Source of the DNA: Bacteroidota bacterium
Lineage (GTDB): Bacteria; Bacteroidota; Bacteroidia; Chitinophagales; Chitinophagaceae
DNA length: 11,850 nt
Assembly: GCA_023409675.1 (NCBI GenBank)
Contig: JAEYRC010000266.1
Coordinates: forward strand, 1 to 11,850
Direction of reading: 5' to 3'
Part shown: positions 6,886-11,850 of the stretch, one piece after another
How the letters are laid out: the number at the start of each line of letters is the position of its first letter
Position numbering within the stretch: the stretch's first letter is position 1
Notes under the pieces: model-generated
The model's input: the letters and a program-made list of their open reading frames with translations, nothing else
The model's database searches: none
Told to the model about the DNA's origin: nothing
Program-made: the position numbers and the translations under genes

Positions 6886-7740
6886 ATGGCAGAATCACTA
6901 TCGCACAAATTCGGGCAAATAATCGGTGACCTTTTGGAATTGGCTTTGGAGCCACATCTTGAAAAGTTTGCTAAAAAACATAAACTTTACCTTGATAAAA
7001 AAGGTGCAAGAAAAGGAAGAACGGGCAAAAAAGTATCATGGGTAGATAGCAATAATAACAAACACGATTTGGACTTTGTTCTTGAAAGAGGAGGAACTGA
7101 CGAAAAAGTAGGAGTTCCCGTTGCTTTTATAGAATCAGCATGGAGGAGATATACCAAGCATTCAAGAAACAAAGCACAGGAAATCCAAAGTGCAATTCTT
7201 CCTTTGGCAGGCAAGTATCAAAGTTCGTCGCCTTTCGTAGGTGTGGTGTTAGCAGGTGTTTTCACTTCAGGAGCGTTGAGTCAGTTGAAGTCTAATGGAT
7301 TTACAGTGCTCTATTTCCCTTATGAAACAGTTATCAAAGCCTTTAGGAAATTTGGCATAGACGCTGCATTTGATGAAAAAACTGAAGAAGTTGACTTTAG
7401 AAAGAAAATTGACGATTGGAATAATTTAGATGATAAAGCTGAACTTGCCAATGAATTAATGAAACTGAACCGAAAGGAAGCCAAAGAGTTTTTCACTTCA
7501 CTAACCAATTCGGTTTCGAGGTTCATTGAAAGGATTATTATCCTTCCCTTGCATGGACAAGAATCAGTGAAGAATACAGTAATTGAAGCAATCAATTTCC
7601 TCAAAGATTATACAGAGGATAAACCGAAGTTACCTCTATCTAAGTACGAAATCATAATAAAGTACAATACAGGTGATAGAATAGACGCCTTTTTCAAGGA
7701 TAAAAAGGATAGCATAAAGTTCTTGGAAAGCTATACATGA
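6886..7740 (+). CDS. Putative type II restriction endonuclease
   Basis: A 284-residue protein 2 bp after the methyltransferase stop, in the position of the cognate endonuclease. Residues 60-100 look like a PD-(D/E)XK-type nuclease core: HDLDFVLE (Asp61/Asp63), a short strand GVPVAFIE ending at Glu83, then SAWRRYTKHSRNKAQEI, a very basic helix. The classical E-x-K lysine is not in place (Glu83-Ser-Ala), so the lysine role may be taken from Arg87, Arg88 or Lys91. A hydrophobic strand pair near 117-147 (FVGVVLAGVF, FTVLYFPYE) supports a nuclease-like alpha/beta core. The C-terminal half is charged and helical and may carry recognition or dimerisation. The nuclease call rests on context plus this motif; recognition site unknown. 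Confidence 0.7.
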   Translation: MAESLSHKFGQIIGDLLELALEPHLEKFAKKHKLYLDKKGARKGRTGKKVSWVDSNNNKHDLDFVLERGGTDEKVGVPVAFIESAWRRYTKHSRNKAQEIQSAILPLAGKYQSSSPFVGVVLAGVFTSGALSQLKSNGFTVLYFPYETVIKAFRKFGIDAAFDEKTEEVDFRKKIDDWNNLDDKAELANELMKLNRKEAKEFFTSLTNSVSRFIERIIILPLHGQESVKNTVIEAINFLKDYTEDKPKLPLSKYEIIIKYNTGDRIDAFFKDKKDSIKFLESYT

Positions 7741-7780
7741 TAATCCTGATGTCTCACATTTCACAGCCAATCCGACACAC

Positions 7781-7851
7781 CAAGCCAGGCACATTTGCAA
7801 GGCGCACAAAACCCAGACACAATAGCTAACCTTGCAAAAGAGCCTGCCTTG
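7781..7851. repeat. Long imperfect hairpin, right member of the pair flanking the R-M operon
   Basis: Arm 7781-7802 pairs with arm 7830-7851 at 19 of 22 positions. Two of the mismatches are A/A at the same places as in the hairpin at 5025-5090. The inner TTGCAAGG/CCTTGCAA core is shared, while the outer arms (AAGCCAGGC with GCCTGCCTT) differ from the left copy yet pair with each other. It begins 40 bp after the endonuclease stop; no T-run follows, so it is not a simple terminator. Confidence 0.75.
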
Positions 7852-7924
7852 TTCCCAAACTTCTTGGACACACCCTACTTCGGTTGACATAGACGTTATG
7901 GTGACACACCCGAAAGAAGGGCGA

Positions 7925-8121
7925 ACGTACAACATGCGGTTTGGCAAAATACGGGCTGAAAGAACCAGTGTTTCATCTTCAGTAATTCTATTAAGCCACA
8001 TATCCAGCAGGACGTTATAAATTTAGCTATGTGCTAATTATCAACTTTTAATCATTAATTTGGCTGCAATTGCCAAGCTGCCGAAACACGGGATACCCGT
8101 ACTTCGCCAAGCCGTTTAACG
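7925..8121 (+). other. attC-like recombination site of the cassette
   Basis: R''-like box ACGTACAAC (7925-7933; GTACAAC is close to RYYYAAC), a 3-nt spacer, then an L''-like arm (7937-7955). This arm pairs with 8096-8114 at 16 of 19 positions (cores GGYTTGGC and TACGGG). After TTTAAC comes the junction G8121|TT. In an excised circle the G would join TTGTACGT (4952-4959), restoring an R' box fully complementary to R''. The intervening 140 bases hold smaller hairpins (CACATA/TATGTG, ACGGG-ATA-CCCGT). At about 200 bp it is long for an attC. Confidence 0.65.
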
Positions 8122-8158
8122 TTATCTGCTTCAGGATCTGCGCTCATCTGCGGGAAAT
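8122..8158. repeat. Right half of the interrupted palindromic repeat
   Basis: TTATCTGCTTCAGGATCTG followed by ATCTGCGGGAAAT. It continues the repeat that stops at 4951: the rejoined sequence CTGCG/TTATCTGCT parallels CTGCGTTCATCTGCT in the copy at 11206-11287. It abuts the 3' end of rmuC. Confidence 0.72.
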
Positions 8159-8165
8159 TATGCCA

Positions 8166-9644
8166 CTACTCCGAACACTCGGGCAAACGCTTCGATGTTT
8201 TAATGCCCAGTTCACGCATCATTTCCGCCTGACGAATCAGGTTGCCCGGTCCGGTCGACAATTGCGCATACGCCTTATCGTAATTTGATGAAGCCTTCTT
8301 CAGCGAATCTCCCAATACATCCATCGTTTGAACGAAGCCGGCCAGTTTATCATACAACTGTCCTCCGCGTTTGGCTATTTCTGCCGCGTGCTGGCTCTGA
8401 TGCTCGCGCTTCCAGAGATCGGCAGTGATCTTCAATACCGCCAGTAAGTTTGACGGACAAACGAGGATAATTTTTTTGCTATAGGCATAATTCCAGAGTT
8501 GAGGATCTTTTCTCAATGCTACCAGGTAGGCCGGCTCGATGGGAATAAAGAGTACCACCCAGTCGAGGGAGCCGACAAAATGCTGATAATTCTTTTTGCT
8601 AAGCCCGTCGATATGGGTTTTGATCGACAGAATATGCGCGTTAAGCTCCCGTTCCTGATCGGCCTTATCCTCTGCGCTGGCGAAACGTTCATAGGCCACC
8701 AGCGAAACTTTTGAATCCATCACGAGGCAGCGCTTATCGGGGTAATACACCATAACATCGGGCTTTAAGCCCTGCCCTTCCTCATTCTTAATAATATTCC
8801 CCGCAGCATCCCGAATAAATTCCTGCAGGAAATACTCCCGATCCTTCACCAGCCCCGAATGTTCCAGTATCGATTCCAGGATCATTTCGCCCCAGTCGCC
8901 CTGCTTTTTCACTTCACCCTTCAATGCTTTGGTCAGGTTATTCGCTTCTTCACTGATCCGTTGGTTCAGGCCAATCAGGTCTTTGATCTTTTCGCCCAGG
9001 GAAAAGCGTTCCCGGGCTTCGTTGTTATATGCTGACTCTACCTTTTGTTTGAATTCTGAAAGATCCTTTTTCAGGGGATCGAGAATCGTTTTCAGGTTAT
9101 CACAATTGCTTTCCGTGAATTTTTTTGTCTTTTCTTCCAGTATGGAACCGGCAAGCAGTTCAAAATCCTTCTTCAGGCTGAGGCCCATTTCTTCAAGATT
9201 TTTCTTCTGCGCTTCCAGTTGTTCACGCTGTGTATCCAGCCGGGCATCGCGTTGAGCAAGCGCCTCTTTGAGGTCTGATACGAGTTCATCCCGTGTGGAT
9301 AGTTTTAATTGCGCCTGCTGAAGTTCTTCCTGCAATTCCCTCATCCGTTGTAACCTCCCATCAGCCTGGGCTGCAAAGCTTTCATTGCTTTTAAACAAGG
9401 TTTCATACCGGAGCTCCCAGTTTTTCAACAGGTTATCCTGCCGCTGTATTTCCCCGGCATGCTGATCGAGTTGCTGACGTTCCAGCGCCAGGCTGGTTCG
9501 TGCAGCAGTAAGTTCAGTTTCTAACTCGCGCAGGCGGCTCAGCGGCACCAGATCTTTTTCCACCATTATTTTCCGGAATACCCATACAAGTGCAGCGCCT
9601 ATAATGGCTCCTGCTAACAGGCTTATTAAGATGTGATCAGTCAT
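8166..9644 (-). CDS. rmuC: DNA recombination protein RmuC homologue
   Basis: A 492-residue protein of the RmuC family; in Escherichia coli, loss of RmuC raises inversion between short inverted repeats. Residues about 5-23 form a single N-terminal membrane anchor (ILISLLAGAIIGAALVWVF). Residues about 35-160 are a long coiled coil rich in E, Q, L and R. The C-terminal domain carries the family signatures GDWGE at 249-253, LESILEHSGL, and a PD-(D/E)XK-like nuclease fold with LKPDVMVYYPDKRCLVMDSK (Pro295-Asp296 and Asp310-Ser-Lys312). Later blocks include FIPIEPAYLVAL and KRGGQLYDKLAGF. Length and order match the family. It faces the rpoN/PAP2-like pair, and the resident palindromic repeat fills the gap apart from the inserted cassette. 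No clear -7 box was found before its ATG. Confidence 0.95.
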   Translation of the reverse strand: MTDHILISLLAGAIIGAALVWVFRKIMVEKDLVPLSRLRELETELTAARTSLALERQQLDQHAGEIQRQDNLLKNWELRYETLFKSNESFAAQADGRLQRMRELQEELQQAQLKLSTRDELVSDLKEALAQRDARLDTQREQLEAQKKNLEEMGLSLKKDFELLAGSILEEKTKKFTESNCDNLKTILDPLKKDLSEFKQKVESAYNNEARERFSLGEKIKDLIGLNQRISEEANNLTKALKGEVKKQGDWGEMILESILEHSGLVKDREYFLQEFIRDAAGNIIKNEEGQGLKPDVMVYYPDKRCLVMDSKVSLVAYERFASAEDKADQERELNAHILSIKTHIDGLSKKNYQHFVGSLDWVVLFIPIEPAYLVALRKDPQLWNYAYSKKIILVCPSNLLAVLKITADLWKREHQSQHAAEIAKRGGQLYDKLAGFVQTMDVLGDSLKKASSNYDKAYAQLSTGPGNLIRQAEMMRELGIKTSKRLPECSE

Positions 9645-9680
9645 AATATTTAATGTAATATATTAATTGTGCATGTTTAG

Positions 9681-9747
9681 TTTCCCGCAGATTCCGCAGA
9701 TGAGCGCAGATGAATGCGGCTGTTAATCTCCGCACATCTGCGGGAAA
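9681..9747. repeat. Complete copy of the TTTCCCGCAGAT palindromic repeat
   Basis: TTTCCCGCAGAT (9681-9692) and ATCTGCGGGAAA (9736-9747) are 12-nt perfect complements. The interior is built from further GCAGAT and ATCTnCGC units. It is the first element of the array before recA and lies 37 bp upstream of the rmuC start. Confidence 0.8.
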
Positions 9748-10017
9748 CCTCTCTTACCCCCACAACCACCTTCAAACCCTCAAACAATTCCCCAAATAAA
9801 GAACGGCTGTTAATCTGCGCACATCTGCTTAAAATCTGCGACATCTGCGGGAAACCCCTCTTACCCTCAAAACAACCCATCAACCCTCAAACAATTCCCC
9901 AATAAAAGAACGGCTGTTAATCTGCGCACATCTGCTTAAAATCAGCGGCATCTGCGGGAAACCCCACTTACCCTCACAACCAACCCGTCAAATCCTCAAA
10001 CAATTCCCACACTCCCT
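9717..10017. repeat. Tandem array of about 107-bp units, three copies
   Basis: Copies begin CGGCTGTTAATC at 9717, 9804 and 9911. The second spans 107 bp and the third runs to about 10017. The first is 87 bp because a 20-bp piece between two CATCTGC motifs is missing. Each unit holds a half palindrome (ATCTGCGC, CATCTGCGGGAAA), a C-rich stretch and CTCAAACAATTCCC. No coding gene is supported here; open frames across it simply follow the repeat. With 10018-10135 (recA upstream region) it fills the gap between rmuC and recA. Confidence 0.82.
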
Positions 10018-10041
10018 CAAGCCCACAAGATAAAAAAACCC

Positions 10042-10073
10042 AAAGAAATTAGTGTTTTTCTGCTAATTTTTTT
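10042..10073. terminator. A/T-rich hairpin with T-run upstream of the recA promoter
   Basis: AAATTAG (10046-10052) pairs with CTAATTT (10063-10069); a G-T wobble and three A-T pairs extend it to 10042/10073. The 3' arm is itself a T-run. It could act as a weak terminator isolating recA from upstream reads, or form part of the promoter region. Confidence 0.3.
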
Positions 10074-10083
10074 AGTGTGCATA

Positions 10084-10104
10084 AGATAATTTTATCTACA
10101 TTTG
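10084..10104 (+). promoter_or_regulatory. recA promoter: -7 box with adjoining palindrome
   Basis: TACATTTG (10097-10104) is an exact TAnnTTTG -7 box, giving a start near 10111 and a leader of about 25 nt. A second exact match, TAATTTTG (10113-10120), lies closer to the ATG. Directly upstream, AGATAA-TT-TTATCT (10084-10097) is an inverted repeat overlapping the first base of the -7 box, a plausible operator position. No Escherichia coli-type LexA box (CTGT-N8-ACAG) was seen. Confidence 0.55.
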
Positions 10105-10135
10105 TCATTCAATAATTTTGATACAAATATTACAT

Positions 10136-11137
10136 ATGTCAAACAGCGAAAAACTCAAGGCCCTGAAGCTCACCATGGACAAGATCGATAAAGATTTTGG
10201 AAAGGGAAGTGTTATGATGATGAATGAAAAAGGTGAGCAGGCTATTGAAGTCGTTTCCACCGGTTCCATCGGTCTGGATACGGCACTGGGTATCGGCGGA
10301 CTTCCCCGCGGCCGGGTAGTGGAAATCTACGGACCAGAGTCTTCCGGTAAAACAACCATTGCGATTCATGTTATCGCTGAAGCACAGAAAAAAGGTGGCA
10401 TGTGCGCAATCATAGATGCTGAACACGCTTTTGATAATACCTATGCCCGCAAACTTGGCGTAGATGTGGATAACCTCCTCATTTCTCAACCCGACTATGG
10501 CGAGCAGGGGCTCGAGATTGCCGACCGCCTGATCCTGTCCGGCGCGCTGGATGTGGTCGTGATCGATTCGGTCGCCGCGCTGGTACCTAAAGGAGAACTG
10601 GAAGGAGAAATGGGTGACAGCAAAATGGGTTTACAGGCCCGGCTGATGTCGCAGGCACTGCGTAAACTCACGGCAACCATCAGCAAGACCAATACCGTTT
10701 GTATATTTATCAACCAGCTTCGTGAAAAGATCGGGGTGATGTTTGGTAATCCGGAAACCACAACGGGTGGAAACGCGTTAAAATTCTATTCCTCCGTTCG
10801 TCTCGATATTCGCCGCCTGGCGCAGATCAAGGATGGCGATGAAGCCGTGGGCAACCGTGTACGGGTGAAAGTGGTTAAAAATAAAGTGGCTCCGCCCTTC
10901 CGCAGTGCCGAATTTGATATCGTGTTTGGAGAAGGTATTTCCAAAACCGGCGAGATCATCGATATGGGCGTTGAACTGGGTATTATCCAGAAAAGCGGCA
11001 GCTGGTTTAGCTACAATACCGATAAACTGGGCCAGGGAAGAGAAACCGTGAAGCAACTGATGCGCGATAATCCTGAACTGGCAAAAGAGATCGAACAAAA
11101 GATCCGTGAAAAAATCACGGAAATGCAAACCGCATAA
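10136..11137 (+). CDS. recA: Recombinase RecA
   Basis: A 333-residue RecA, the ATP-dependent strand-exchange protein of homologous recombination. Landmarks: N-terminal helix region with KLKALKLTMDKIDKDFGKGSVM, Walker A GPESSGKTT at 66-74, catalytic Glu96 in DAEHAFD, Walker B VVIDSVAAL with Asp144, loop L1 EGEMGDSKMG (156-165), the FINQLREKIG signature at 181-190 and loop L2 FGNPETTTGGNAL (193-205). All key residues are present. The C-terminus ends EKITEMQTA, lacking the long acidic tail of Escherichia coli RecA. An in-frame TTG at 10118 would add six residues, but the ATG at 10136 gives the family's usual MSNSEKLKAL start and leaves room for the promoter boxes. It is a single-gene transcript ending at the 11168-11195 terminator. 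Confidence 0.98.
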   Translation: MSNSEKLKALKLTMDKIDKDFGKGSVMMMNEKGEQAIEVVSTGSIGLDTALGIGGLPRGRVVEIYGPESSGKTTIAIHVIAEAQKKGGMCAIIDAEHAFDNTYARKLGVDVDNLLISQPDYGEQGLEIADRLILSGALDVVVIDSVAALVPKGELEGEMGDSKMGLQARLMSQALRKLTATISKTNTVCIFINQLREKIGVMFGNPETTTGGNALKFYSSVRLDIRRLAQIKDGDEAVGNRVRVKVVKNKVAPPFRSAEFDIVFGEGISKTGEIIDMGVELGIIQKSGSWFSYNTDKLGQGRETVKQLMRDNPELAKEIEQKIREKITEMQTA

Positions 11138-11167
11138 CAAATGTTTTTGATGGGTTAGTAAGTATAG

Positions 11168-11195
11168 AAAAGCTTCCTTCGGGGAGCTTTTTTTT
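11168..11195 (+). terminator. Intrinsic terminator of recA
   Basis: AAAAGCTTCC and GGGAGCTTTT pair (one T-G wobble) around the extra-stable loop C(TTCG)G, and the 3' arm runs into TTTTTTTT. It starts about 30 bp after the recA stop: a textbook Rho-independent terminator. Confidence 0.93.
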
Positions 11196-11205
11196 GTTAG
11201 AAAGG

Positions 11206-11287
11206 ATTTCCCGCAGATTCAGCAAATTTTAAGCGGATTTTCGCAGCTATTGGCTGTATATCTGCGTTCATCTGCTCAAAATCAGCG
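11206..11287. repeat. Palindromic repeat copy, truncated at the IS110 junction
   Basis: Begins ATTTCCCGCAGATT and continues AGCGGATTT, ATCTGCG, TCATCTGCT and AAAATCAGCG. In the array copy at 9911 the segment AAAATCAGCG is followed by GCATCTGCGGGAAA. Here it is followed by unrelated TATTCTAAG, so the right arm of the palindrome is missing. Confidence 0.75.
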
Positions 11288-11364
11288 TATTCTAAGTTCA
11301 CGATTTAGCCAAATATTTTTATTTTTTTAGTTTTATAGGGTTGGATTAATTATGTTTTTAGCAC

Positions 11365-11386
11365 GATCAGCATGATCTTTTTTTTT
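11365..11386 (+). terminator. Weak hairpin with T-run in the IS110 end
   Basis: GATCA-GCA-TGATC (11365-11377) followed by nine T. On the plus strand it resembles a short intrinsic terminator that would stop reads entering the IS from recA. The stem is only 5 bp, so it may instead be part of the element's end. Confidence 0.3.
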
Positions 11387-11426
11387 GGGATTTTTACTCC
11401 CTCTACTTTTGATAATAATCGATCTT

Positions 11427-11850
11427 TTATGCTGCCATAGGTAGTATCACGAACGGAGTTTGGCGTTTGGCTACAGCAAATATCCTACTCACGATTTTTG
11501 ATCGAATGATGTTTAGGCAAGACATTTTTTTCATCCCCTCTTTAACCCTCTTTTGATAATAATTTTTCAATTCAGGGTCATGTCGGATGGCACTGCATGC
11601 TGCCAGGTTTAATAGACTTTTTATGTCTTTGTTGGCCAGGTGGCTTACTCTTGCCTTCCCCCTTATGCTTGTCCCGCTTTCATGCTTAAAAGGCGCTAGA
11701 CCAGCATAGCAGTTAAATTTACGGGCATTGCTGAACCGCTTAAAATTATTGGTGCAACAGATAATAGATGCTGCAACAATAACGCCTACACCCTTAATGG
11801 TTCTTAATAATTCACATGTCTTACTCAAGTCCTCATCACTCTTAATAAGC
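11427..11850 (-). CDS. IS110-family transposase, C-terminal part
   Basis: The minus-strand frame is open from the right edge to TAA at 11429-11427, giving about 141 residues of the C-terminal Transposase_20 (IS116/IS110/IS902) domain. Visible signatures are IKGVGVIVAASI (the helix-hairpin-helix-like 'PGIG' segment), FSNARKFNCYAGLAPFKHESGTSIRGKARVSHLANKDIKSLL and a KNYYQKRVKEGMKK segment. The Ser in HESG is the likely catalytic serine of the Tnp domain. The N-terminal DEDD RuvC-like domain lies outside the window. An apparent start at 11828 is only an internal TTG (Leu); upstream codons remain open. No frameshift is seen, so the element may be intact. IS110 transposases act with a structured bridge RNA. 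Confidence 0.88.
   Translation of the reverse strand, partial: LIKSDEDLSKTCELLRTIKGVGVIVAASIICCTNNFKRFSNARKFNCYAGLAPFKHESGTSIRGKARVSHLANKDIKSLLNLAACSAIRHDPELKNYYQKRVKEGMKKMSCLNIIRSKIVSRIFAVAKRQTPFVILPMAA

Larger units (their letters stand above)
4952..8121 (+). mobile_element. Integron-cassette-like element carrying a restriction-modification operon
   Basis: A 3170-bp block bounded by CG|TT on both sides (4950-4953 and 8120-8123). It begins TTGTACGT, and together with the preceding G this is complementary to ACGTACAAC at 7925-7933, as expected for the R' and R'' boxes of an excised cassette. A second stem joins 7937-7955 and 8096-8114. The genes point toward this attC-like end, the usual cassette polarity. 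The block is visibly richer in A/T than rpoN, rmuC or recA, and it splits a resident palindromic repeat that rejoins when the block is removed. Cassettes normally move by IntI acting on folded attC; no integrase is present, so the insertion would be at a non-attI GTT site. The sequence relations are seen; the mobilisation mechanism is inference. Confidence 0.68.
11288..11850 (-). mobile_element. IS110-family insertion sequence, 3' end (runs off the window)
   Basis: Contains the C-terminal part of an IS110-type transposase and about 139 bp of noncoding end (11288-11426). The left boundary is set where the palindromic repeat breaks off; this is an estimate, as IS110 elements often have no clear terminal inverted repeats and may leave no target duplication. 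Confidence 0.6.

Noticed and set aside
7892..7901. Second cassette boundary at GACGTTATGG
   Set aside because: The box complementary to the cassette's first bases (7925-7933) lies to the right of this point, so the pairing only works if the element ends at 8121.
7832..8020. 62-codon open frame between the endonuclease and rmuC
   Set aside because: It runs across the right hairpin arm and the attC-like site, and shows no domain or start signal; the palindromic structure explains the open frame.
9677..9905. Open frames on both strands through the repeat array
   Set aside because: Both translate repeat units and their composition follows the tandem repeat; no gene evidence.
9717..10017. CRISPR array
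   Set aside because: Units are about 107 bp and repeated throughout, without unique spacers of constant size, and no cas genes are present.
10118..10135. TTG start for recA, six codons upstream
   Set aside because: It overlaps a -7-like box and adds residues not typical of RecA; the ATG at 10136 gives the usual MSNSEKLKAL start.
11828..11850. Transposase start at 11828
   Set aside because: That codon is TTG inside an open frame that continues upstream to the window edge; the sequence is the C-terminal half of an IS110 transposase.

Overview
The window looks like a chromosomal segment of a member of the Bacteroidota (Chitinophagales-like at a guess). The evidence is the TAnnTTTG-type -7 promoter boxes, the lack of useful Shine-Dalgarno sequences, the style of the RpoN, RecA and RmuC proteins, and intergenic palindromes built on TTTCCCGCAGAT / ATCTGCGGGAAA.

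Layout. 1-155 is the N-terminus of a lipoprotein gene (minus strand, cut by the window edge). 270-1199 is a D-2-hydroxyacid dehydrogenase. 1318-2529 is a DegT/DnrJ/EryC1/StrS-type PLP aminotransferase. 2734-4884 is a tight pair: rpoN (sigma-54), then a PAP2-like membrane protein 3 bp later. 8166-9644 is rmuC (minus strand, convergent with the rpoN pair). 9681-10017 is a repeat array. 10136-11137 is recA with its own promoter and a UUCG-loop terminator. 11206-11287 is another palindromic repeat copy, followed by the 3' end of an IS110-family element that runs off the window.

The part that stands out is 4952-8121, an A/T-rich block between the convergent pair and rmuC. It holds a compact three-gene restriction-modification operon: an XRE-type controller protein, a DNA amino-methyltransferase and a putative PD-(D/E)XK-like endonuclease, with 1 and 2 bp between genes. 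Two near-identical operator palindromes (GGACA-N5-TGTCC type) bracket the controller promoter. The block has the anatomy of an integron gene cassette. Its first bases (after a G|TT junction) are complementary to a sequence near its right end (GTTGTACGT versus ACGTACAAC). A second 19-nt stem pairs 7937-7955 with 8096-8114, giving an attC-like R''-L''...L'-R' fold in the usual orientation, downstream of the genes. Removing the block at the two G|TT points rejoins one continuous copy of the chromosome's palindromic repeat. No integrase is visible, so this would be a solitary R-M cassette at a non-attI site.

Inside the cassette, two long imperfect hairpins (5025-5090 and 7781-7851) flank the operon. 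They share a core and a conserved pair of A/A mismatches, but their outer arms differ and remain complementary. The IS110 element also appears to interrupt a copy of the resident palindromic repeat, so both mobile elements in this window sit in the same repeat family. Family assignments rest on motif reading only; no database search was run.
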